NCBI GenBank assembly: GCA_038232515.1
Contig: JBBSHS010000007.1
Span: forward strand, 1 to 53,766
Direction of reading: 5' to 3'
DNA from: JBBSHS01 sp038232515
GTDB taxonomy: Bacteria > Actinomycetota > Acidimicrobiia > Acidimicrobiales > JAUJNH01
Length of the DNA stretch: 53,766 bases
The translations under genes were made by a program, and so were the position numbers. Of this stretch, positions 32,946-41,229 are shown piece after piece. The first letter of the stretch is position 1. Every line of letters starts with the position of its first letter. The notes under the pieces were generated by a model that worked only from the letters and a program-made list of their open reading frames with translations, ran no database searches and was not told where the DNA came from.

Positions 32946-33671
32946 TCAGGCCCGGGAGTTGGCCTGGCTGGGGGCCGACTCGAACTTGTAGCCCAGGCCC
33001 CGGATGGTGGTGATGCGGCGCGGCGTGGCCGGATCGTCCTCGACCTTCGACCGCAACCGCTTCACGTGGACGTCGAGGGTCTTGGTGTCGCCGACATAGT
33101 GCGGCCCCCAGACGCGGTCGATCAGGACCTCCCGGGGCAGCACCCGGCCGGCGTTGGCCAGGAGCAGTTCGAGCAGCTCGAACTCCTTGAGCGGCAGGGT
33201 TACCGGCTCGCCCCGCACAGTAACCTCGTGACGCTCGGGGTCGAGCCGGACGTCGCCCACCTCGAGCGCTTCGCCGGCGGTCTCTCCTTCGGCGGCCACG
33301 GGCGAACGCCGCAGCACGGCTCGCATCCGGGCCACCAACTCCCGCAGGCGGTACGGCTTGGTCACATAGTCGTCGGCTCCCACCTCGAGCCCGACGACAG
33401 TGTCGATCTCGCCGCCCTTGGCCGTCACCATGATGATCGGCACTCGTGTGCGGGCCCGCAGCTCCCGGCACACGTCGACGCCGGAGAGCTTGGGCAGCAT
33501 GACGTCAAGCAGCACCAGGTCGGGGCGCACGACATCGAACAAGGTGAGAGCCTCGGCGCCGTCGCGGGCCACTTTGACGAGGAACCCTTCACGTTTCAGC
33601 CCGACGACGAGGGCCTCCACGAACGATTCCTCGTCCTCCACGATGAGCACCGTCGCCTGGGCATCTGCCAT
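32946..33671 (-). CDS. OmpR-family response regulator, likely phosphate regulator
   Basis: A protein of 241 residues. The receiver domain has IVEDEES (acidic pocket), Asp56 in DLVLLDVMLP as phospho-acceptor, MVTAKGG (Thr) and VTKPYRLREL (Lys). The C-terminal winged helix has EVTVRGEPVTLPLKEFELLE, DRVWGPHYVGDTKTLDVHVK and RITTIRGLGYKFE, the OmpR/PhoB type. The kinase gene precedes it by 19 bases, and the pst genes lie a few kilobases upstream on the same strand with a Pho box, so this is probably the RegX3/PhoP-like regulator that binds that box. Confidence 0.93.
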   Translation of the reverse strand: MADAQATVLIVEDEESFVEALVVGLKREGFLVKVARDGAEALTLFDVVRPDLVLLDVMLPKLSGVDVCRELRARTRVPIIMVTAKGGEIDTVVGLEVGADDYVTKPYRLRELVARMRAVLRRSPVAAEGETAGEALEVGDVRLDPERHEVTVRGEPVTLPLKEFELLELLLANAGRVLPREVLIDRVWGPHYVGDTKTLDVHVKRLRSKVEDDPATPRRITTIRGLGYKFESAPSQANSRA

Positions 33672-33690
33672 GGGCCCTCCTGGGGCAAAG

Positions 33691-34890
33691 CTAGGTCGCG
33701 GCCGGTAAGGGGTTGGCCGGCAGGAACGTGCGTGAGCCGGTCGGTCCCCGCGGGAGCAGCAGGGTGAACGTCGACCCTTCGCCCTCCTTGGACGTGACGG
33801 AAACCTGGCCACCATGGTTGTGGGCCACGTGGCGGACGATGGCCAGCCCAAGGCCGGTGCCACCGGTGTCACGGGCCCTGGCCCGGTCCACCCGGTAGAA
33901 GCGCTCGAAGATGCGGCCGAGGTCGCGCTCGGGGATACCGATGCCGTGGTCGACCACCGCCACCGCCACCCCGTCCTTCCGATCGCCGACCTCCACCCGA
34001 ACGGTCGAGCCACTGTCGGAGTACTTCACGGCGTTTTCGAGCAGGTTGTGCACAGCGGACACGAGCTGACGCGAATCCCCCAGCACGCTGACCTCCTGGT
34101 CGACGACCACCTCCAGGTGGATCCGTCGCAGGTCGGCCAAACCCTGCAACCGGTCGACGGCCTGGCCCACGGCCAGGTGCAGGGGCACGGGCTCGCGCAC
34201 CGGGCCCTCCTCGGCCTCGATGCGGGACAGGTCCAGCAGGTCCTCGATGATGCGGCCCAGCCGCTCGGCCTCCACCTGCATACGGCCGGCGAGCCGCCTC
34301 GTCACGTCGGCGTCGTCCTCGGCCGCCAACGTCTCAGCAAGGAGGCCGATCGCCCCGACCGGCGTCTTCAACTCGTGGCTGATGTTGGCCACGAAGTCAC
34401 GGCGCATGGCCTCGAGCCGCAGGCGTTCGCTGACGTCTTCGACCACGGCGACGGCTCCCACGGTCCGGTGCCGGTCCTGCAACGGCAGAGCGGAGAGGAC
34501 CAGGGCCCGGCGGGGTGGGCCCCACAGGTCCAGGTGCTCGCTGCCGGTGCTGCCCTCCAAGGCGGCGGCCAGCAGCTCGGCCATCGTCCGCTCCACCAGG
34601 GCATCGCCGTGGCGGGCGCCGGCGTAGGCCTCGGCCAGTGTGTTGCGGAACACCACCTCGCCCAGCTCGTCGCAGATGACGACCCCCTCGGAGATGTGGT
34701 TGGCGGCCACGCAGAGGCGCTCGCGCTCGCGCCCGGCGGCGGCGCTCTGGCCAGCGAGCCGCTCGACCGCGGTTTCGAGCCGGTTCATGACCCGCATGGC
34801 GTTGTCGTCGTGCCCCTCGGGGCTGCCGTCCAGCCTGGCCGCCAACTCAGCGAGATGGTGGGCCGTGCTGCGGCGTTTCAGCTTGGCCAT
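33691..34890 (-). CDS. Soluble PhoR/SenX3-like histidine kinase
   Basis: A protein of 399 residues from ATG 34890. A short coiled N-terminus (MNRLETAVERLAG) leads to a PAS domain (about 60-155: ANHISEGVVICDELGEVVFR, ALVLSALPLQD), then HisKA with ANISHELKTPVGAIG (His172), and the ATPase domain with NLLENAVKYSD, DHGIGIPERDLGRIFERFYR and TGGTGLGLAIVRHVAH. These motifs are close to SenX3/PhoR. Unlike those proteins it has no membrane span anywhere in the frame, including 44 further upstream codons. It would have to sense phosphate status through a partner, such as PhoU or PstB, both encoded nearby. Confidence 0.92.
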   Translation of the reverse strand: MAKLKRRSTAHHLAELAARLDGSPEGHDDNAMRVMNRLETAVERLAGQSAAAGRERERLCVAANHISEGVVICDELGEVVFRNTLAEAYAGARHGDALVERTMAELLAAALEGSTGSEHLDLWGPPRRALVLSALPLQDRHRTVGAVAVVEDVSERLRLEAMRRDFVANISHELKTPVGAIGLLAETLAAEDDADVTRRLAGRMQVEAERLGRIIEDLLDLSRIEAEEGPVREPVPLHLAVGQAVDRLQGLADLRRIHLEVVVDQEVSVLGDSRQLVSAVHNLLENAVKYSDSGSTVRVEVGDRKDGVAVAVVDHGIGIPERDLGRIFERFYRVDRARARDTGGTGLGLAIVRHVAHNHGGQVSVTSKEGEGSTFTLLLPRGPTGSRTFLPANPLPAAT

Positions 34891-34942
34891 GACCGTTGCG
34901 CCTGCCCCCCGGGGGATCGTCGCCGCTTCTGGCGGGCCGGTT

Positions 34943-35788
34943 TCATCCGTCGGGCCCGCTGTAGTCTCGGGCCAGAGCAGCGGCCACCGCGGTGTCGGCG
35001 CCGACGGCCGGTGGCCCTTCACGAGGCGGCATCAGGGGGGTGAGGGTGCACCAGCCTTCGGCCACCAGCGCCATATCGGTCCCTGGATCCGCCAGCAACG
35101 GCGCAGGACCGAGCTCGAGGCCCACCTTCAGGTCCACGCCGATCTCGGTCACCCGTGCCGGGGGTGCACCGAGGCGGGCCAAGGGGGCCGAGCGCACCCC
35201 GACGACGTCGTCGAGGGGCCGGTTGGGCACGTTGAGATTGACGACCCGGCCGGGCTCCTCACCCTCCAACCAGGCGGCCGCAGACACGGCCAGACAGGCG
35301 GCGGTGCCCCAGTGGAACACGCCGCCGGGCGGCGCCGGCTCCCCGGTCTGGCCGACCTGGGCCGGCTCGTCGGGCATGCCGATGCTCACGGCCAGGCCCA
35401 GCGACCCGCTGTTGGCGGCGGTGAGAGCGGCGCCCACCGTGCCCGAGTGCAGGACCGAGTGGCCGGTGTTGAAGCCGGGGTTGATCCCCGCCACCACCAG
35501 GTCGGGCGCCGGCCCGAAGACACCCAGTCGCAGCGCCAACAAGACGCAGAACGCCGGTGGAGCGTCGACGGCCCACGCCTCCAGACCTTCCAGGCCGGCC
35601 AGGCCGACGATCCGCTCGACGGGACCGCCCTCGCCCGGCACCAGCGTGCCGATGGCGGCCCCCGCTCCGCTCCTCTCGCCTGAGGGAGCGACCACCACCA
35701 CGTCGTGCCCACCGCCGGCAAACGCCCGGGCCAGCGCGTGCAGGCCCTCGAACTCGATCCCGTCGTCATTGGTCACCAGCACCCGCAC
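34943..35788 (-). CDS. surE: SurE 5'/3'-nucleotidase
   Basis: A protein of 281 residues. LVTNDDGIEFEGLHAL carries the metal-binding Asp8 and Asp9, APSGERSGAGAAI has Ser40, and VVAGINPGFNTGHSVLHSGT has the Asn (about 103) that completes the site. SurE removes phosphate from nucleoside monophosphates and can act on short polyphosphate in some species, which fits its place between the pst genes and the two-component pair. It is six bases downstream of pstA on the same strand and so probably in the pst operon. Confidence 0.95.
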   Translation of the reverse strand: MRVLVTNDDGIEFEGLHALARAFAGGGHDVVVVAPSGERSGAGAAIGTLVPGEGGPVERIVGLAGLEGLEAWAVDAPPAFCVLLALRLGVFGPAPDLVVAGINPGFNTGHSVLHSGTVGAALTAANSGSLGLAVSIGMPDEPAQVGQTGEPAPPGGVFHWGTAACLAVSAAAWLEGEEPGRVVNLNVPNRPLDDVVGVRSAPLARLGAPPARVTEIGVDLKVGLELGPAPLLADPGTDMALVAEGWCTLTPLMPPREGPPAVGADTAVAAALARDYSGPDG

Positions 35789-35794
35789 CCGCCT

Positions 35795-36703
35795 TCACCG
35801 CCCGCCCATGGCGAACCTCGCCGCCACCAGGCGGCCGAGGGTGGACAGGACCACGACGATGAGGATGAGGGTGAGGGCGGCACCCCAGGCCCGGTCGATG
35901 GCAGCCGGGAAGGGCTGGGAGGCGTTGGTGAAGATCTGGGCCGACAGCGTGGTGTTGCTGCCGGACGGGCTCCAGTTCCGCTTGTTGGTGATGCCGATGG
36001 TGAACAGCAGGGGTGCCGTCTCGCCGGCGGCCCGGGCGACGGCCAGCAGGCACCCGCTGACCACGCCGGGAAGGGCGGCCGGGAGCACGACCGTCATGAT
36101 GGTGCGGCTCTTGCGGGCCCCGAGGCCGTAGCTGGCCTCCCGCAGCTCCCGTGGCACGAGCCTGAGCATGGCCTCGGTCGTGCGGATGACGATGGGCAGC
36201 ATCAGGCTGGCCAATGCCAGCGAGCCCGAGAAGGCCGATAACCCGCGCTCCTTCAAGGGCAACACCCAGATGGTGAAGATGAACAGTCCCATCACGATCG
36301 AGGGCACGCCGGCCATGACGTCGGACAGGAAGCGCAGGACGGCTGCGAGCTTGTTGGTCGCCCCGTATTCGCTCAGGTAGACGGCGGCCAGGATGCCGAG
36401 GGGGATGGCCATGGCGCTGGCCATGCCCGTCGTCACCAGCGTGCCCACGACGGCGGGCCCCATGCCCGGGCCCGGGGTGCGGGTGCGCTGGGGGATGTCC
36501 CCGGTGAGGAAGTCGAGGCTCATGATCCCGGCACCGCGGCGGGCCACGGCGTAGATCACCAGAGCGAGGGGCACGACGGCGCAGGCCAGGGCCGTCCAGA
36601 CTCCGACTGTGGCCATCAGGTTGCGTGCCCGACGGCTCGTGCTGACGGAGCGCTCGGTGAGCTGGCGCATGGGCGACGCCGTGCGTTCCGCGGTGAGCGT
36701 CAT
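35795..36703 (-). CDS. pstA: Phosphate ABC transporter permease PstA
   Basis: A protein of 302 residues with six spans. MSLDFLTGDIP, GPAVVGTLVTTGMASAMAIP, LRFLSDVMAGVPSIVMGLFI, LRLVPRELREASYGLGARKS and AVARAAGETAPLLFTIG are PstA signatures, including the EAA-type loop (ELREASYGLGA). ATG 36703 overlaps the stop of pstC (ATGA). With PstC it forms the channel for phosphate import powered by PstB. Confidence 0.97.
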   Translation of the reverse strand: MTLTAERTASPMRQLTERSVSTSRRARNLMATVGVWTALACAVVPLALVIYAVARRGAGIMSLDFLTGDIPQRTRTPGPGMGPAVVGTLVTTGMASAMAIPLGILAAVYLSEYGATNKLAAVLRFLSDVMAGVPSIVMGLFIFTIWVLPLKERGLSAFSGSLALASLMLPIVIRTTEAMLRLVPRELREASYGLGARKSRTIMTVVLPAALPGVVSGCLLAVARAAGETAPLLFTIGITNKRNWSPSGSNTTLSAQIFTNASQPFPAAIDRAWGAALTLILIVVVLSTLGRLVAARFAMGGR

Positions 36704-37680
36704 CGGTCGGCGCCCGACGGGTCGCCCACGATGGCGCGTGCCGCGAAGTTGATAACGATGGTCATCAGGAACAGCACGAGGCCCATGGCGATGAGCGCAG
36801 ACCGGCCCGTGCCGGTGGCTTCGCCGAACTGGTTGGCGATGACCGAGGGCATGGCGTCGCCGGAGGCGAACAGGTGGCTGGTGATCTTGGCGCTGGAGCC
36901 GATGACGAGCGCCACGGCGATGGTCTCGCCCATGGCCCGGCCCAGGCCCAGCAGCACCGCCCCGCTGAAGCCCGACTTGGAATGGGGGAACACCGTCCCC
37001 CGGATCATCTCCCACCGCGTGGCTCCGAGGGCGTAGGCAGCCTCCTTCTGTGCCGGCGGTGTGGTGTCGAACACCTCACGGGTGATGGCCGTAATGATGG
37101 GTGTGATCATCAGGGCCAGGATGATCCCTGCGGTCATGAACGCCCGACCCGAACCACCCGAGCCCTGCCCGTCGCTGAGCAGGCTGCCGGCCAGGGGCAC
37201 GCCGGACACGGCCCCGGCCACGCTGCCGTAGAAACCCGAGATGGGCGAAGCCAGTGCCTGTAGTCCCCACAGGCCGAACACCACCGACGGCACCGCGGCC
37301 AGCAGGTCGATGACGAAGGTCGTGGCCATGCGCATCCACCTTGGTGCCACCTCGGTGACGAACAGGGCGATGCCGACGCTCACCGGCACGGCGAAGACGA
37401 CGGCGATGGCCGACGTGACGAGCGTGCCGAAGATGAAGGCCAGGGCGCCGAAATGGCCGCTGGCCGGGACCCAGTTGTCGCTGGTGACGAAGTGCGCACC
37501 TTCGGCCCGCAGGACGGCCAGCGACTCGTGGGTGGTCGACACGGCGATGAGGCCGAGGATCAGCACGACCAGCAGGCCACAGCCCAGCGTCACCCACCGG
37601 AAAGCCCGGTCGGCCCGGCCCGCTGACGACGGTGTCAGCCCGGACGATCGCGGGGGGGCAGCGGGTACGACCGTCGTCAT
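36700..37680 (-). CDS. pstC: Phosphate ABC transporter permease PstC
   Basis: A protein of 326 residues. It has a span at residues 30-50, GALAFIFGTLVTSAIAVVFA, VIDLLAAVPSVVFGLWGLQA, the EAA loop KEAAYALGATRWEMIRGTVF, and LGLGRAMGETIAVALVIGS. These are the usual PstC blocks, and the length is normal. It follows pstS by 109 bases and overlaps pstA by four bases. Confidence 0.97.
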   Translation of the reverse strand: MTTVVPAAPPRSSGLTPSSAGRADRAFRWVTLGCGLLVVLILGLIAVSTTHESLAVLRAEGAHFVTSDNWVPASGHFGALAFIFGTLVTSAIAVVFAVPVSVGIALFVTEVAPRWMRMATTFVIDLLAAVPSVVFGLWGLQALASPISGFYGSVAGAVSGVPLAGSLLSDGQGSGGSGRAFMTAGIILALMITPIITAITREVFDTTPPAQKEAAYALGATRWEMIRGTVFPHSKSGFSGAVLLGLGRAMGETIAVALVIGSSAKITSHLFASGDAMPSVIANQFGEATGTGRSALIAMGLVLFLMTIVINFAARAIVGDPSGADR

Positions 37681-37789
37681 GGGCGGCTCTTTCGACGGGA
37701 CGGGTCAAGATCACGGTACCGGGCGCCGGGCCCGGGCATGAAGACCGGGGCGTACCCCGAGGGTGGTCGCTGGCGGGCGCTCCTCCCCG

Positions 37790-38878
37790 TCAGGCCGGGA
37801 CCTGCAGCTGCTCGACCTGGGCCTGGCACGGCTTCAGGTAGTTGTCGGGCAGCTTGGCGAAGTCGTTGTCCTTGGCCAGGCCCTGTCCGTCGCCGTAGAT
37901 GTAGCTCAGATAGGCCTTCAGAGCCTGGCCCTTGGCCTTGTCGGTCTGGTTCTTGTAGGCGATGATCCATGTGGGCGACGAGATCGGGTAGGAGGCGTCG
38001 CCGTTGGCGTTGAGCGGGTTGTAGGTGAGATCGGCATTGAGCGGGGTCTGGGCCAGGGCCGAGCTGGTGCCATCGAGGCTCGGCTCCACCGGTTTGCCGG
38101 CCTTGTTGACCACCTTGGCGTAGGTCAGCTGCGCCGAGCGGGCGTCGGCGAAGTCGACATAGCCGACGGCGCCGTCGGTCTGCTTGATGATGCCGGCCAC
38201 GCCGGTGTTCTGGGGGCCCCTGGTGACGTCGGCCGACCAACCGGGCTGGGGGCCGGCGTCAATGGTGAAATCGGTCGGCGCCGCCGCCTTCAGGTACTTG
38301 GTGAAGTTCTCCGACGTCCCGGAGCTGTCCTGGCGGACGGCGACGGTGATGTTGGTGGGGGGGAGCTTGGCCGTCGGGTTGAGACGGGCGATGGCGTCGT
38401 TGTTCCACGTCTTGATCTTGCGCAGGAAGATCTGAGCCAGCGTCGGGCCGTCGAGGGTCAGGTCTTTCACCCCCGACAAGTTGTAGGACACGGTGATCGG
38501 TGCCGCCGGCAGCGGGAAGTACAGGACGTCGCCACCCTTGTAGCCGGCCCTGTCGGCGTCCTTGATCAGGCTGTCGGTGCCGGCGAAGTCCACCACCTGG
38601 CCCTGCAGGTCGGTCTTGCCCTTGCCCGAACCTCCTCCCCCGTAGTTGACGGTGACCGATGGCTGCTGCTTGTGGAACGCCTCGATGGCGGCGTCCTCGA
38701 AGTTCTTCTGGAACGAGGACCCGGACGCATTCAGCGTGGCCGCCGCCAGCTTGGCCGGCTCGGATCCACCGGGGCCACCGGTCGCCCCTGAGGACTTGGA
38801 GCTGCTGGAGCAGGCGCCGACCAGCAGGCCCAGGGACAATGCGGGGACGAGCAGCGCTGCGGACCGCAACCGTGTCAT
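37790..38878 (-). CDS. pstS: Phosphate-binding lipoprotein PstS
   Basis: A protein of 362 residues. The signal peptide ends in a lipobox (LGLLVGACSSSSK). The binding domain shows LNASGSSFQKNFEDAAIEAF, VDFAGTDSLIKDAD, VAVRQDSSGTSENFTKYL and DGAVGYVDFADA, which supply the Ser/Thr/Asp/Arg groups that hold phosphate. It is anchored outside the membrane and delivers phosphate to PstC-PstA. A Pho box lies about 113 bases upstream. The long upstream extension of the frame is not part of the gene. Confidence 0.97.
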   Translation of the reverse strand: MTRLRSAALLVPALSLGLLVGACSSSSKSSGATGGPGGSEPAKLAAATLNASGSSFQKNFEDAAIEAFHKQQPSVTVNYGGGGSGKGKTDLQGQVVDFAGTDSLIKDADRAGYKGGDVLYFPLPAAPITVSYNLSGVKDLTLDGPTLAQIFLRKIKTWNNDAIARLNPTAKLPPTNITVAVRQDSSGTSENFTKYLKAAAPTDFTIDAGPQPGWSADVTRGPQNTGVAGIIKQTDGAVGYVDFADARSAQLTYAKVVNKAGKPVEPSLDGTSSALAQTPLNADLTYNPLNANGDASYPISSPTWIIAYKNQTDKAKGQALKAYLSYIYGDGQGLAKDNDFAKLPDNYLKPCQAQVEQLQVPA

Positions 38879-38990
38879 GTGGGGGTCTCCTGTGTTCGCC
38901 GACGGTACCCCGGTGGGCACCTGGGCCGAACCGGACCTCGGTTCCGAGCCACGCTGAACGTAGGACGCCATCCTGACGAGGAGCCGGCGC

Positions 38991-39012
38991 CGAAGTGAAC
39001 GGCGGGTGAACC
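38991..39012 (-). promoter_or_regulatory. Pho box (two 11-bp direct repeats) upstream of pstS
   Basis: On the minus strand GGTTCACCCGC (plus 39002-39012) is followed directly by CGTTCACTTCG (plus 38991-39001). This matches the 11-bp GTTCAC direct-repeat unit of actinobacterial PhoP/RegX3 sites. A third GTTCA lies at 38953-38962 within a possible -10 region. The same 226-base gap separates pstS from divergent pstB. Confidence 0.8.
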
Positions 39013-39104
39013 AGGCACGAAGGTTGGGCGACGGAGGGCCAAAACCCCACGTCGCACGGCCGGCCCGGTTGAACAGCGGGCCCGTGGGCGGCGATGCTGG
39101 GGCG

Positions 39105-39968
39105 GTGGCCACCCCCTCCACCACCGCGTCCGCGCCGACGACCCGGCCGGAGGTTTCGCGCCGTGCCGACGACGTAGTCGACCGGACCGCAGACGTCGTC
39201 CTGGCCGCCGAAGGGGCCAATGTCTTCTACGGGTCCTTCCGGGCTCTGGCCGACGTCGACATCGTGATGCGCCGCCACCAGATCACCGCCCTTATCGGCC
39301 CGTCGGGTTGCGGCAAGTCGACGTTCCTGCGCAGCCTCAACCGCATGAACGACCTGGTGCCCGGGGCCCGGGTAGAGGGCACCATCGCCTATCTCGGCCA
39401 GGACCTGTACGCCGCCAAGGTCGATCCCATCGAGGTGCGCCGACGCATCGGCATGGTCTTCCAGAAGCCCAACCCCTTCCCCAAGTCGATCTACGACAAC
39501 GTCGCCTTCGGCCCGAGGGTCAACGGCATGAAGGTTCAGATGGACGAGGTGGTCGAGCAGAGCCTGCGCAAGGCGGCGCTGTGGGACGAGGTCAAGGACA
39601 AGCTCAAGCAGAACGCCTACGGCCTGTCGGGCGGCCAGCAGCAGCGGCTGTGCATCGCCCGGACGATCGCCGTGAAACCCGACGTGATCCTGATGGACGA
39701 GCCCTGTTCGGCCCTTGACCCAATCGCCACCATCCACATCGAGGAGCTCATGACCGAGCTCAAACAGGACTACACCATCGTCATCGTCACCCACAACATG
39801 CAGCAGGCGGCCCGGGTGAGCGACGTCACCGCCTTCTTCACCGCCCAGGCCGACGAGACCACGGGCCAGCGCACCGGGCTCCTGATCGAGTTCGACTGCA
39901 CCGACAAGCTGTTCACCTCCCCTTCCGACCAACGCACCGACGACTACATCACCGGTCGGTTCGGGTAG
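39105..39968 (+). CDS. pstB: Phosphate ABC transporter ATPase PstB
   Basis: About 287 residues. Walker A GPSGCGKST, then LNRMNDLVPGARVEG, Q-loop GMVFQKPNPFPKSIYDNVAF (the PstB hallmark), signature LSGGQQQRLCIARTIA, Walker B VILMDEPCSALDPIA and H-loop IVTHNMQQAARV. GTG 39105 was chosen; a longer form from GTG 39084 is possible. The N-terminus has about 30 extra hydrophilic residues before the ATPase fold. pstB is normally last in a pstSCAB operon. Here it is alone and divergent from pstSCA, sharing the intergenic region with the Pho box. Confidence 0.95.
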   Translation: MATPSTTASAPTTRPEVSRRADDVVDRTADVVLAAEGANVFYGSFRALADVDIVMRRHQITALIGPSGCGKSTFLRSLNRMNDLVPGARVEGTIAYLGQDLYAAKVDPIEVRRRIGMVFQKPNPFPKSIYDNVAFGPRVNGMKVQMDEVVEQSLRKAALWDEVKDKLKQNAYGLSGGQQQRLCIARTIAVKPDVILMDEPCSALDPIATIHIEELMTELKQDYTIVIVTHNMQQAARVSDVTAFFTAQADETTGQRTGLLIEFDCTDKLFTSPSDQRTDDYITGRFG

Positions 39969-39999
39969 GCCGGGGCACGACCGCCGGTCCGCCGCAGAC

Positions 40000-40458
40000 C
40001 TATCGACGCGACCATGCGTCGGGGGTGGCGCAGAGGTTGGTTACCACCTCCGGCATGTCGTCGGCCACCAGGTCAGCCAGGGTCACGTGGTCGAGGACCG
40101 ACCGCAGGCTGGCCCTCGCCGCCACCCAGACGTTGACCAGGCCGGCCGCCGGCCCGCCGTAGCCCACGTCCTCGGGGGGCAGGCCGTGAACGTCGGCCAG
40201 AGGGCCGTCGACGGCTCGCATCACGTCGGCCACGGTCACCTCGACGGGCAGCTTGGCCAACCAGTACCCGCCTTCGGCCCCACGTTGGCTGCACACCAGC
40301 CCGGCCCTTCGCAGCTCGAGCAGGATGTTCTCCAGGAACTTGAGGGGGATGGCCTGGGCGGCGGCGAGCCGGTCGCCCTTCACCGGTCCCTGGCCGACGC
40401 GGGCGGCCAGTTCGACGCAAGCCCGCACGGCGTAGTCGGACTTCGCCGTCACCTGCAT
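40000..40458 (-). CDS. Rrf2-family transcriptional regulator
   Basis: A protein of 152 residues. MQVTAKSDYAVRACVELAAR, LAAAQAIPLKFLENILLELR, AGLVCSQRGAEGGYWLAKLP and VTVADVMRAVDGPLADV form the Rrf2 winged helix. The three-Cys cluster that binds Fe-S in IscR/NsrR is not evident, so it may sense something else. It is convergent with pstB (31 bases apart) and follows phoU by 36 bases. Confidence 0.9.
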   Translation of the reverse strand: MQVTAKSDYAVRACVELAARVGQGPVKGDRLAAAQAIPLKFLENILLELRRAGLVCSQRGAEGGYWLAKLPVEVTVADVMRAVDGPLADVHGLPPEDVGYGGPAAGLVNVWVAARASLRSVLDHVTLADLVADDMPEVVTNLCATPDAWSRR

Positions 40459-40494
40459 GTCGCCACCGTACCGGCGGCCCCACTGGGCACCGGC

Positions 40495-41151
40495 TCATGC
40501 GGGGGTCACCACGAACAGGACACGCTCGGCGATCTTGACGGCGTGGTCGCCCAGGCGCTCGTAGAAGCGGGCCACCAGTCCGAGCTCGACGAGATCCTGG
40601 GGCCGGGCCCCCTCCAGGACGTACAGCGAAGCCAGGAGGCGGCGGTGAAGTTCGTCGACGCTGTCGTCCCAGCCACGCACGGCGAGCGCCATCTCCATGT
40701 CCAGGACGTTGTAGGCCCGGGCCGCGCTGTCCAGCATGTGCACTGTCTCCGACGCCAGTTCGTGCAGGACGGCCCGGATGGACGGCGTGAGAGCGGCGTC
40801 GGACACGGTGTCGGCCTTGCGGGCGATGGAGGCGGCGAGCCGGCCACAGCGGTCCAGCTCCTGGGCGATGCGCATGGTGGCGGTGACAAATCGGAGGTCT
40901 CTGGCCACCGGCGACTGGAGGGCCACCAGATCGAAGCCGTCGTGCTCGATGCGGTTGTAGAGCACCTGGATGGCCTGGTTGGCCGCCCGAAGCTCCACCG
41001 CCACCTCCTTGTCCGACTCCAGGAACCCGTCGCTGGACCGGCGCACGGCGGCCACGACGGCGACGGCCATCTCGCCGAGCTCGGCCCGCAGGTCGGCCAT
41101 CTGGTCGTGGAAGCTACGGCGGAGCTCCTCCGGCGCGCTCACACCGCCCAT
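40495..41151 (-). CDS. phoU: PhoU phosphate-signalling protein
   Basis: A protein of 218 residues, all helical, in two similar halves: RRSFHDQMADLRAELGEMA with VARDLRFVTATMRIAQELDR in the first, and MLDSAARAYNVLDMEMALAV with ELGLVARFYERLGDHAVKIA in the second. The E/DRxxDH-type motifs are those that bind metal clusters in PhoU. PhoU links the Pst transporter to the histidine kinase and represses the Pho response when phosphate is ample. The nearby kinase is soluble, making PhoU a likely input. Confidence 0.95.
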   Translation of the reverse strand: MGGVSAPEELRRSFHDQMADLRAELGEMAVAVVAAVRRSSDGFLESDKEVAVELRAANQAIQVLYNRIEHDGFDLVALQSPVARDLRFVTATMRIAQELDRCGRLAASIARKADTVSDAALTPSIRAVLHELASETVHMLDSAARAYNVLDMEMALAVRGWDDSVDELHRRLLASLYVLEGARPQDLVELGLVARFYERLGDHAVKIAERVLFVVTPA

Positions 41152-41229
41152 CCTGACCTCTCACAACCACCTGGCGCTACCGTCGGCGGTCGAGCTGCCT
41201 CGTCGCCGCCCGGCTCGAGGGCCGGCTGA

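Noticed and set aside
37790..39220. Longer PstS starting upstream of 38878
   Set aside because: The extension would cross the Pho box and overlap divergent pstB; the lipoprotein signal peptide begins at 38878.
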